Source: Phycisphaerae bacterium (GTDB taxonomy: Bacteria; Planctomycetota; Phycisphaerae; Phycisphaerales; Phycisphaeraceae). Taken from it: a stretch of 64,000 nt of DNA. Location of the stretch: contig JAUIGU010000003.1 of the NCBI GenBank assembly GCA_030432595.1, positions 1 to 64,000 on the forward strand, written 5' to 3'. This document shows, one piece after another, positions 51,667 through 59,788 of the stretch (the stretch's first letter is position 1; each line of letters begins with the position of its first letter). The notes below the pieces were generated by a model, which had not been told where the DNA came from, made no database searches, and worked only from the letters and a program-made list of their open reading frames with translations. Made by a program: the position numbers and the translations under genes.

Positions 51667-52566
51667 TCAGCGGATCGCGTCAAGCACGCGGTCCACGTCG
51701 AGCCAGTCCATCGCGGTCGGTTCGTCCGGCGCGAGCACGGTGACGTCGGGGCCGAGCGGGGACCACACCGCGGGGTCGGTCGGGCCGAACAGCGCGACCG
51801 TGCGCACGGCGGCCTGGGCGGCGACGTGGGTGGGCCCGGCGTCGTGGCCGAGGTAGAGCGTTGCGTCGTTGAGCAACGCGAGAAACGTGTCGAGGTCGCG
51901 GCAGATTGTGGGGTTGTTTGGTTGTCCGTGTGCTTCCAGCTTCTGCTCAACGCCGCGTTCGACCTCCGCCTCGCCGACCACGAAACGCACGCTGCGTCCG
52001 GCGTCGCGCAGCCGCGCCGCCAGCTTCACGAAGCGCTCGACCGCCCAGCACTTGGCGACGCCGCCGGAGCCGGGATGGATGACGACCTGGTTTTCTTCGT
52101 GGTCCCCATCTCCTGTGTTTTGCGATGCTTTGCTTGCAATTCCGCATGGCTCGGGCGTGTAGACCAGGCCCTGGTTCTTGAGTTGTTTCTGGTGCCAGCG
52201 CGTGACGTGGTCGTCCCAGGCGGTGGTGGGGCGGGCGGCGACGAAGAAGAGTGCGGCCTGCGGGGCGAGGCGGCGCACGTTCTTCGCCCACGCCGAGTCC
52301 GGCCCGGCGATAAAGCTGACGATCCGGGTCGCGTCTTCGAACAACGCCTGCACCGCCGGACTGACCACGCTCGGACCGCCGTCGGCGAACAGCCGGGTGA
52401 ACTCGAACATCTCGATGTCCATGCTGTTCACCCCGGGCACCAAGCGCGTGGCCAAGCGTCCGTGCGACCACGGCGCAACCACCGTCGCGTCCGTGCCGAG
52501 CCCGCGCAGCAGCGGGAGCGTCAGCGCGAAGTCGCCCAGAGCGGCCTGATGAAAGATCACGTCCAT
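51667..52566 (-). CDS. Family 9 glycosyltransferase (heptosyltransferase-like)
   Basis: A 299-residue GT-B-fold glycosyltransferase. The N-terminus FHQAALGDFALTLPLLRGLG is typical of ADP-heptose:LPS heptosyltransferases (GT9). The C-terminal domain has VVIHPGSGGVAKCWAVERFV (nucleotide-sugar-binding motif), NDATLYLGHDAGPTHVAAQA (the conserved D-x-GP-x-H) and TVALFGPTDPAVWSPLG. It probably adds a sugar to LPS-type or surface glycans. The acceptor is unknown. The SulP gene lies 13 bases upstream, so it may be co-transcribed with it. Confidence 0.88.
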   Translation of the reverse strand: MDVIFHQAALGDFALTLPLLRGLGTDATVVAPWSHGRLATRLVPGVNSMDIEMFEFTRLFADGGPSVVSPAVQALFEDATRIVSFIAGPDSAWAKNVRRLAPQAALFFVAARPTTAWDDHVTRWHQKQLKNQGLVYTPEPCGIASKASQNTGDGDHEENQVVIHPGSGGVAKCWAVERFVKLAARLRDAGRSVRFVVGEAEVERGVEQKLEAHGQPNNPTICRDLDTFLALLNDATLYLGHDAGPTHVAAQAAVRTVALFGPTDPAVWSPLGPDVTVLAPDEPTAMDWLDVDRVLDAIR

Positions 52567-52579
52567 GCGGTGCGTCGCC

Positions 52580-54421
52580 TCAGATCTCGTAGTTCCACGC
52601 GGGTTCGGCCGTCCGGCGTGCGGGCTCGCGTTGGATCAGGTCGTGGCCGGTCAGTTCGCGGGCACGCTGGATGGCGGCCTTGGCGGAAGCGAACAGGTCG
52701 TTGCGGGTGGTGAAGATGTGGTCTTCGGGGATTACTTCGGTCAGGCCGAACTCGATCATGCGGTGCTTCATGCGTTCGCGGACACCGCAGAGCAGGACGT
52801 GTCCTCCGCGCTCGTGCATCTGCCGGGCGAACTGCTGGAGGACGTGCATGATGGTGGCGTCGACCATGTGCGTGCGCTTGAGCCGGAGGATGACCGCCTT
52901 GGCACCGCTGTGCATGACCTGGTGAAAACGGTCCTGCAAATCGTCGGAGGCGGCGAAGAAGAGGTTGCCTTCGAGCTGGAGAAAGACGACGCCGCCTTCG
53001 TGGCCTTCCTGTTTGAGCGGGCGTTCGATCAGCCCGGTCGGAGAGGCCTCGTCGCGGACCATTTCGAGGACGTAGACCTGCCGGGCGCGGCGGAGGTAGA
53101 GCGCGATGTTGAGGAACACGCCGACGAACACCGCCTGCTCGAGCGGGATGAGCAGCGTGGCGACGAACGTGCCCACGCAGACGGCCAGGTCCGCGTGGTT
53201 GGAGCGGACGATGCGTCGGACGTAGCGCCAGTCGATCAGGCCGTACGCGATGACGAAGAGGATCGCGGCGATGCTGGCCATAGGGATGAACTGTGCGGCC
53301 GGCGCCAGCGCGAGGAACAGCACCGCCGTGATCACGCCGCTGAGGATGCCGGCGGCCTGGGTGCGGGAGCCGGCGTCGGCGTTCAGCGCCGAACGGGAGT
53401 AGCTCGCGCTGATGGGCATGCCGCGGAACAGCCCGGTGACGATGTTGGTGACGCCGAGGGTGACGAAGTCCTGCTCGGCGTTGACGCGTTGCCCGCTGCG
53501 GCCGGCGAGCGTCTTGCCGATGCCGTAGATGTCGAGCATGCCGACCAGGGCGATCGCCAACGCCGGGACGATCATCGCGCGGTAGAACGCCACGTCGGTC
53601 GGCGGCGCGGCGAACCCGGGCAGGCCACGCGGCAGTTCGCCGACGATATCGACCCGCCCGTCGCCCCACCCGGCCAGCCACACGATCAGCCCGCCGACCA
53701 CGACCGCGAGCAGGTGCGCCGGCAGCCAGCGCGAGATAAGCCTGCACCCCAGCGCCACCACGAGCGACGCGACCCCGATCAGCACCGCGCGGCCGTCGGG
53801 TGCCGTCGCGGTCTCGATGAGTCGGACCACGGTTTTGGGCACGCCGTTCACGTCTGCGTCGGTCGAGTCCAGCGGGATGCCCAAGAACGCCGGCACCTGA
53901 TTGATCGCGATCAGCACGCCCGCGCCGGCGGCGAACCCGACCAGCACGCTCTGGCTCACGTACCGCACCAACTCGCCCATCCGCGCCAGCGCGAGCAGCA
54001 CCTGGATCACCCCGGCCAACACCGCAACCCCGGCGATGAACACGGCTTTCTGTGCCGGGTCCGCCACGCCGCCCGGCACCGACATGACCAGCAGCGCGCT
54101 GCCGGCCATGATCGCCATGGTGTTCGTCGGGCCGATCGAGACCTGTCGGCTGGAGGTCAGCAGCCCGCCGACGACCGCCGCCACGATCATCGCGTACAGC
54201 CCGACCTCGGGGCGCAGCCCCGCGACCTCCGCGAACGCCATCGACTGCGGCAGCGCGACCAGCGCGACGGTGAGCGCGGCGAAGAGGTCGGGCCCAAGCC
54301 AGCCCGGCCGATAACCGCGGGCTAAACGGAGCGGGGCATTGCCGATGGTGACCAGCGGCCGCCACACGGAGACCCACGGCGAGCGGGCGTGGTCGGCGTC
54401 GCTGACGGGTGCGTCCGGCAC
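52580..54421 (-). CDS. SulP-family anion transporter with STAS domain
   Basis: A 613-residue SLC26/SulP transporter. The membrane part has the hallmark start FAALTVALVALPQSMAFAEV and LYAMIVAAVVGGLLTSSRQV, SIGPTNTMAIMAGSALL, with about 12-14 helices to residue 440. A cytoplasmic STAS domain follows (EGHEGGVVFLQLEGNLFFAA, AKAVILRLKRTHMVDATIMH, HVLLCGVRERMKH). It carries sulfate, bicarbonate or related anions; the substrate is not evident. The start is ATG 54421. Confidence 0.93.
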   Translation of the reverse strand: MPDAPVSDADHARSPWVSVWRPLVTIGNAPLRLARGYRPGWLGPDLFAALTVALVALPQSMAFAEVAGLRPEVGLYAMIVAAVVGGLLTSSRQVSIGPTNTMAIMAGSALLVMSVPGGVADPAQKAVFIAGVAVLAGVIQVLLALARMGELVRYVSQSVLVGFAAGAGVLIAINQVPAFLGIPLDSTDADVNGVPKTVVRLIETATAPDGRAVLIGVASLVVALGCRLISRWLPAHLLAVVVGGLIVWLAGWGDGRVDIVGELPRGLPGFAAPPTDVAFYRAMIVPALAIALVGMLDIYGIGKTLAGRSGQRVNAEQDFVTLGVTNIVTGLFRGMPISASYSRSALNADAGSRTQAAGILSGVITAVLFLALAPAAQFIPMASIAAILFVIAYGLIDWRYVRRIVRSNHADLAVCVGTFVATLLIPLEQAVFVGVFLNIALYLRRARQVYVLEMVRDEASPTGLIERPLKQEGHEGGVVFLQLEGNLFFAASDDLQDRFHQVMHSGAKAVILRLKRTHMVDATIMHVLQQFARQMHERGGHVLLCGVRERMKHRMIEFGLTEVIPEDHIFTTRNDLFASAKAAIQRARELTGHDLIQREPARRTAEPAWNYEI

Positions 54422-54611
54422 ATGGCCAGCCTAGCAACTTCCCCGTGCAGCAACACTTACGGGCGCAACGGGCGGCATCCGCCGGTGGCATTCCGCCGTA
54501 CCCACGGTTAAGCGGGTCCCGGATCGGGCCGATGGTGGATCAGCCCGAGGATCGCCGGTGGCCGCGTCCGTTGGCCAGTCCGCTCGAAGTTCAACGGGGT
54601 TGGAAAGCTCT

Positions 54612-55499
54612 ATGGCCAAGGGACGCGTCAAGACCGAACTCGAGCTTTACCTCCGTCAGATCGACGAGGTCCCGCTGCTCACCGCGGATCAAGAGAAGGA
54701 CCTCTGCCGGAAGATCATCCACGAAAACTGCATGGCGTCGCGCGAACACATGATCCGCGCGAACCTGCGCCTGGTCGTGGCCATCGCGAAGCGCTACAGC
54801 AACCGCGGGCTCCCGTTGCAGGACCTCATTGAAGAAGGCAACCTCGGCCTGCTCCGCGCGGTCGAGGGCTTCGACCCCGAGTACGGCGCACGCTTCTCGA
54901 CCTACGGCTCGTGGTGGATCAAGCAGGCGATCAAGCGCGCCCTCATCAACGCGGTGCAGCCGATTCACATCCCGGCGTACATGGTCGAGCTGATCGCCAA
55001 GTGGAAGAAGGCGTCGCGCGAGCTGGAGGACGAGCTGGGCCGGATGCCCAACGTGAACGAACTCGCCGAGCGCATGGACCTGCCGCCCAAGAAGATCCGC
55101 ATCATCCGCAAGGCGGTCAAGGCGTCGCAGCGCCCGATGCAGGAGTCCGAGGGCGGGGACAACGCGCCGCCGACGCTGTCGGAGATGCTCGCCGACGAGC
55201 GCACGATGACGCCTGAGGAACAGGTGCTCCGCGACGACGACCTCAAGACCATCGCGCTGATGCTCGACTCGATCGACGACCGCGAGGCCACGATCCTCCG
55301 CCTGCGCTACGGCCTGGACGGCGAGGAGCCGCTGACCCTCAAAGAGATCGGCAAGCACGTCGGCCTCACCAGGGAGCGCGTCCGCCAGATCGAGATCGAG
55401 GCGCTCAAGAAGCTCAACAGCCGGCTCAACTCCGACCGCCCGCTCGCGGCGATCCGCTTCCGCAAAGAAGCCGAGGAACGCCGCCGGCAGTCCGCCTGA
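54612..55499 (+). CDS. Primary-type (RpoD/SigA-like) sigma factor
   Basis: A 295-residue sigma-70 family factor with regions 1.2 (LELYLRQIDEVPLLTADQEK), 2 (MIRANLRLVVAIAKRYSNRG, DLIEEGNLGLLRAVEGFDPE, FSTYGSWWIKQAIKRALINA), 3 (IPAYMVELIAKWKKASRELE) and 4 (REATILRLRYGLDGEEPLTL, KEIGKHVGLTRERVRQIEIE). It lacks the long region 1.1, so it may be a second housekeeping-like (group 2) sigma rather than the main RpoD. The ATG at 54612 follows GGAAAG; a longer reading was rejected. The gene stands alone. Confidence 0.94.
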   Translation: MAKGRVKTELELYLRQIDEVPLLTADQEKDLCRKIIHENCMASREHMIRANLRLVVAIAKRYSNRGLPLQDLIEEGNLGLLRAVEGFDPEYGARFSTYGSWWIKQAIKRALINAVQPIHIPAYMVELIAKWKKASRELEDELGRMPNVNELAERMDLPPKKIRIIRKAVKASQRPMQESEGGDNAPPTLSEMLADERTMTPEEQVLRDDDLKTIALMLDSIDDREATILRLRYGLDGEEPLTLKEIGKHVGLTRERVRQIEIEALKKLNSRLNSDRPLAAIRFRKEAEERRRQSA

Positions 55500-55533
55500 A
55501 CCCCGCGGATTCCCCAAACCCCAGTTAATGGCA

Positions 55534-55562
55534 CGACCGGCCCGGAATATGTTCCGGGTCGA
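55534..55562 (+). terminator. Hairpin after the sigma-factor gene
   Basis: CGAC with CCCGGAA-TATG-TTCCGGG and GTCG forms a nested stem 35 bases after the sigma-factor stop. There is no U tail, so it may be a stabilising 3' end rather than a true terminator. Confidence 0.45.
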
Positions 55563-55696
55563 TGTGTCGTCGCGTTGATCCGTGCCGCGGCGGCCCGCGT
55601 ATCCTCGGCACGGGCGGTGCGTGGTTGGCATCGCACACGACCGCCGACCGATACGACTGCTATGCTCGGCGGACAGACGGAATCGAGAACGGGTTT

Positions 55697-56887
55697 TTGA
55701 GAGTATCTCGGATCATTTTGCTTCTGTGCCTCTTCGCCGGCCTGATCGGTGGCTGCGTGGTCGGCGCGGCGGGTGAGCCGTACGTCCCGGCGTCCGACGA
55801 CGAGGTCCTGGAGACGTTGCCAAGGTTGGTGCTCTCCGAGCGCGGCGAACTGAACGTCAAGCGTCGGCAGTTGCGGGCCGACCCGGGCAACGAAGCGCTG
55901 GCGGCGGAGGTCGCGGCGGGTTACGTCGATCTGGGCAAACGCACCGGCGACCCGCGCTACGACGGCTACGCCCGCGCGGCGCTGCGGCGGTGGTGGGACG
56001 CGGACGACGCCCCGGCAAACGTCCTGCAACTGCGGGCCAAGATCAAGGAACGTGATCATGATTACGACGCGGCGGTGGACGACCTGCGTCTGCTGCTCGA
56101 ACACGAACCCTTGAACGTGCAGGCGTGGATCGAGGTGGCGAACCTGCGGCGAGTGCAGGGGCGTTATGACGAAGCGCGCGAGGCGTGCGACGCGCTCGAC
56201 GGTTTCGCCGCGGAGGTGCCCGCGGCCATCGCCCGGGTGCCGCTGTCGGCCGTGACCGGCGGCGCACAGGAGGCTTACGACCGGTTGGAGGCGATCAAGC
56301 CCGAAGTATCGTCGCGGTGGACGGGGACGCTGCCTTGGCTGCTGGCGATGCAGGCGGAGGTCGCCCGGGCCCTTGGCCATGACGAACGCGCCGAGGCGCA
56401 TTACCGCGAAGCGTTCGAAGTCGATCCCGGCGACATGTATCTCCTACGTGTCTACGGCGACTTCCTGCTCGACCACGGCCGGGCGGACGATGCACTCCCG
56501 ATGCTGCGCGACCACGTTTCCGACACCGGCATTCTGCTGCGGGCCGCCATCGCGGCGAAACAAGCCGGAGACACGGGTCTGGCCGAAGAGTGGAGCGGGC
56601 AGCTCGAAAACCGGTTCGAAGAGATCCGCCTGCGCGGCGGCGTGCCGCACGGGCGCTTCGAGTCGCGGTTTTACCTTGAATTGAAGGGCGAACCGCAACG
56701 TGCGCTCGTGGTCGCGCTGGAGAACTGGGACAAACAGAAGGAGTACCGCGACCACCGCAACGCGCTCGAGGCGGCGCTGGCGGCGGGCGATCCGGAGGCG
56801 GCCGCGCCGGTGATCGCGTTTCTCAAGCAGCAAGGCACCAAGGACGTGGTGCTCGAAGCGCTGGTCGAGAGGCTGGTGGGGTCGTGA
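55697..56887 (+). CDS. TPR-type lipoprotein
   Basis: A 396-residue exported protein. The signal RVSRIILLLCLFAGLIGGC ends in a lipobox. TPR-like helical repeats follow (YDAAVDDLRLLLEHEPLNVQ, AWIEVANLRRVQGRYDEARE, AEVARALGHDERAEAHYREA, VDPGDMYLLRVYGDFLLDHG). The start is taken as TTG 55697, because it gives an ideal signal peptide; no ATG or GTG fits. It is the first gene of a cluster with a HupE/UreJ protein and a DUF4331 protein, and overlaps the next gene by GTGA. Confidence 0.75.
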   Translation: MRVSRIILLLCLFAGLIGGCVVGAAGEPYVPASDDEVLETLPRLVLSERGELNVKRRQLRADPGNEALAAEVAAGYVDLGKRTGDPRYDGYARAALRRWWDADDAPANVLQLRAKIKERDHDYDAAVDDLRLLLEHEPLNVQAWIEVANLRRVQGRYDEAREACDALDGFAAEVPAAIARVPLSAVTGGAQEAYDRLEAIKPEVSSRWTGTLPWLLAMQAEVARALGHDERAEAHYREAFEVDPGDMYLLRVYGDFLLDHGRADDALPMLRDHVSDTGILLRAAIAAKQAGDTGLAEEWSGQLENRFEEIRLRGGVPHGRFESRFYLELKGEPQRALVVALENWDKQKEYRDHRNALEAALAAGDPEAAAPVIAFLKQQGTKDVVLEALVERLVGS

Positions 56888-58017
56888 AGGTTGCGTGCCG
56901 TCTGTTTGCGTTTTTCTTGCTGGTTCTCGCAGCCGGTAGCGCGCACGCGCACAAGCCCAGCGACAGCTACCTCAAGCTCGACGCCGGCGGCGAAGTGCTT
57001 TCTCTGACCTGGGACCTCGCGCTCAAGGACCTCGAGGTGCTCGTCGGGCTCGACCTGGATCAGAACGGGGAGATCACTTGGGGCGAGCTGAAGTCGCAGC
57101 GCTCGGCCGTGGAAGCCCACGCCTTGAGCCGGCTCAAGCTCACCGCCGACGGCACACCTTGTGCGCTGCGTGTCGATGAGCTGATGGTGACCCAGCACAG
57201 CGACGGGGCCTACGCCGTGCTGGTGATCGGCACCGACGCGCCCGGCGACGTGACCAGCGTCGATATCGAGTACAGCCTGCTCTTCGACACCGATCCGACA
57301 CACCGAGGCCTGGTGGTGTACCGGCACGGCGAAGAAACCAGCACGCACATTCTCACGCCCGAGTCGCCGTCCGTGGAGCTACGGGCCGGCGAAACGAGCC
57401 TGTGGCACACGTTCGTCGAGTACGTCCGCGAGGGCGTCTGGCACATCTGGATCGGGTTCGACCACATCTTGTTTTTGTTGACCCTGCTGTTCCCGGCGGT
57501 GTTCCTGCGGCGTGAGATGAAGTGGGAGCCGGTCGAGACGTTCCGGCCCGCGTGCGCCGCCGTCTTGAAGATCGTGACGGTGTTCACGGTGGCGCACTCG
57601 ATCACGCTGTGGCTGGCGGTGATGGAGTACGTGTCGCTGCCGGGCCGGTGGGTGGAGTCGGCGATCGCGGCGTCGATTATCGTCACGGCCGTGGCGAACC
57701 TGCTGCCGGTCGTGGTCCTGCCGGGGTGGGTGATCGCGTTGGGGTTCGGGCTGATCCACGGGTTCGGGTTCGCGAACGTGCTGCAGGACCTGGGGTTGGC
57801 GGACGCGGCGCTGGCGGTGTCGCTGCTGGCGTTCAACGTCGGCGTGGAGCTGGGCCAGATCGCCATCGTGCTGGCGTTCATGCCCGTGGCGTTTCTGCTG
57901 AGGCGGACGGCGCTTTACCGCTGGGGCGTGTTGTGGGCCGGCTCGGTGTTGATCGCGCTGCTGGCGGCGGTGTGGCTGTGCGAGCGTGCGTTGGACCTCG
58001 AGATCATCGGGATTTAA
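56884..58017 (+). CDS. HupE/UreJ-family membrane protein
   Basis: A 377-residue protein. After a signal peptide (LFAFFLLVLAAGSAHA) comes an exported domain of about 160 residues with an EF-hand-like segment (LDLDQNGEITWGEL). The membrane part is HupE/UreJ-like: HTFVEYVREGVWHIWIGFDH, ILFLLTLLFPAVFLRR, VTVFTVAHSITLWLAVMEYV, IALGFGLIHGFGFANVLQDL, AFNVGVELGQIAIVLAFMPV. His, Glu and Asp in these helices suggest metal (nickel or cobalt) passage. Start GTG overlaps the TPR gene stop. Confidence 0.85.
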   Translation: MKVACRLFAFFLLVLAAGSAHAHKPSDSYLKLDAGGEVLSLTWDLALKDLEVLVGLDLDQNGEITWGELKSQRSAVEAHALSRLKLTADGTPCALRVDELMVTQHSDGAYAVLVIGTDAPGDVTSVDIEYSLLFDTDPTHRGLVVYRHGEETSTHILTPESPSVELRAGETSLWHTFVEYVREGVWHIWIGFDHILFLLTLLFPAVFLRREMKWEPVETFRPACAAVLKIVTVFTVAHSITLWLAVMEYVSLPGRWVESAIAASIIVTAVANLLPVVVLPGWVIALGFGLIHGFGFANVLQDLGLADAALAVSLLAFNVGVELGQIAIVLAFMPVAFLLRRTALYRWGVLWAGSVLIALLAAVWLCERALDLEIIGI

Positions 58018-58244
58018 CCAGCGCGGTTGTGCCGACCGCGAAAGGTTTGAACTCCGATGCATCCGGCGGCGTTCGGGGCCCGTAGACACGGCTGAAGGGG
58101 TTTCGGATCGTCCCGCGGCGAGCGTTCGTGGCGTGGACGCGGCACGGATGTGTGCCGACGGCTCGGCTGTTGCCTGTGTATTGCGCGGGCTTTGCGACGC
58201 CGAGCCGGGGTCTCTGCCTTTTCACGTCTTTTTGGAGAAACCGC

Positions 58245-59288
58245 ATGACACGTTGGAAGAGAGCATTCGCGTACGCAGCCACGACGCCGGTGATGTTGCT
58301 GGGGGCTTCGGCCGTCCACGCGGCGGACCACCTCGACGCCCCGGCGCTGCGGACGGCCGGCGCCGGCGACCGCGACATCAACGACCTGTACGCCTTCCAG
58401 TCGCCCGTCGACGCGAACAACTCGGTGCTTATTTTGACCGTCAACCCGTTCGCGGGCGTCATGAACCCTTTCGGCACGACCAGCCCCACGACCTTCGGCA
58501 CGGACGTGGACTACCAGTTCGAGGTCGACACCGACGGCGACGCCGTGCCCGACATCACCTACAGCACCACTTTCGCCGCGCCCGTCGCCGGCCAGCAGGC
58601 GTTCACCATGCTCCGCAACGGCACGCCGTTCGCCACCGGCACGACCGGCGTGAACAACGCCGTCTCGACCGGCGGCATGGTCACCGCCGGGCTCTTCGAC
58701 GACCCGTTCTTCTTCGACCTGGTCGGGTTCAACGACGGCTTCAACTTCACCGGCGACGACACCTTCGCCGGCGCCGCCGTCTCCGCCATCGTCCTCGAAC
58801 TGCCCAGCAGCGACTTCGGCGCCACCAACGTCGGCATCACCGCCCGCACCGTCGTCGGCGGCAACCAGGTCGACCGCATGGGCCGGCCCGCGATTAACAC
58901 CGTGTTGATCCCCACCGCCCGCAAGGACGAATTCAACATGGCCGACGAGGCCAACGACTTCGCCGCCTTCGGTGACGACGTCAACGCCGCCATCGCCGGC
59001 CTGAGCAGCCAGGCCAACGCCGACGCCCTGACCGGCGTGCTCCTGCCGGACGTGCTCACGTTCGACACGACCAGCGCCGACGGTTTCCTCAACGGCCGCC
59101 GCCTGTTCGACGACGTGATCGACGCCGAGCTGAACCTGCTCTCCGAAGGTGCCGTTACGGGCGACCTGGTCGACGGCAACGACCTGCCGTTCCAGAGCGT
59201 GTTCCCCTACCTCGCCGTGCCCGAACCCGCCGCCGCGGGCGTGCTTATGCTCGGCGGCCTGGCCGTGCGGCGTCGCACGCGCCGCTGA
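58245..59288 (+). CDS. DUF4331-family exported protein with PEP-CTERM tail
   Basis: A 347-residue exported protein. The signal (FAYAATTPVMLLGASAVHA) is followed by ADHLDAPALRTAGAGDRDIN, DLYAFQSPVDANNSVLILTV and FAGVMNPFG, the DUF4331 hallmark. PTARKDEFNMADEAND and LLPDVLTFDTTSADGF follow. It ends with a PEP-CTERM tail: VPEPAAAGVLMLGGLAV then RRRTRR. The ATG follows GGAG by eight bases. It lies with TPR and HupE genes, an association seen for DUF4331 proteins elsewhere. Its function is unknown. Confidence 0.88.
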   Translation: MTRWKRAFAYAATTPVMLLGASAVHAADHLDAPALRTAGAGDRDINDLYAFQSPVDANNSVLILTVNPFAGVMNPFGTTSPTTFGTDVDYQFEVDTDGDAVPDITYSTTFAAPVAGQQAFTMLRNGTPFATGTTGVNNAVSTGGMVTAGLFDDPFFFDLVGFNDGFNFTGDDTFAGAAVSAIVLELPSSDFGATNVGITARTVVGGNQVDRMGRPAINTVLIPTARKDEFNMADEANDFAAFGDDVNAAIAGLSSQANADALTGVLLPDVLTFDTTSADGFLNGRRLFDDVIDAELNLLSEGAVTGDLVDGNDLPFQSVFPYLAVPEPAAAGVLMLGGLAVRRRTRR

Positions 59289-59330
59289 CCCAAGCCCAAC
59301 CGAGCCCGCGTCAACCCGCCGTCCCCTTGT

Positions 59331-59363
59331 GGAAAAGGCCGTCTTCGGGCGGCCTTTTCCTTT
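59331..59363 (+). terminator. Rho-independent terminator of the DUF4331 gene
   Basis: Perfect 11-bp hairpin GGAAAAGGCCG/CGGCCTTTTCC with an eight-base loop, followed by TTT. It lies 43 bases after the DUF4331 stop. Confidence 0.85.
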
Positions 59364-59788
59364 GCGCTTGGGCGACCGAATCGGGTTGATGCGGAGCGTT
59401 GAATTCGGCGATCGCGATCGCTCATCGATCCGGGGCCAGAATCAGGCATCGGGACTCACCACGAACGTGGCCGCCATCGATGTGAGATCAGGTGACATCT
59501 ACGGGTGGCGGCGGATATCCGGACGGCCCGGTTCGTGAGCTCGACGACATACTTATCGTTCCCATCGGGGAGCGCGTGAGTCTGGGAAGCTTCCAAACCG
59601 TCTAAACCGATGGGAACTACAAATTGTCGTGCGCCGAACCGCCGTCGTGCGTAAGATCGGATCGCGAACCCGACCCGCCGTGGGTGCGCTCGCTGCGGCC
59701 GGAGGTGCTGGCAAAATATGTTGACAGGGGCCACCGACGGACGCAGCTCGCGGTGGTCCGGACGCCGCGAATGACGTAACCGCGCGGT
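59364..59788. other. Gene-free stretch before the RTX gene end
   Basis: About 425 bases between convergent genes with no believable coding frame. It holds a nested inverted repeat at 59558-59617: an 11-bp outer stem GTTCCCATCGG/CCGATGGGAAC with the palindrome GGAAGCTTCC inside. Confidence 0.5.
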
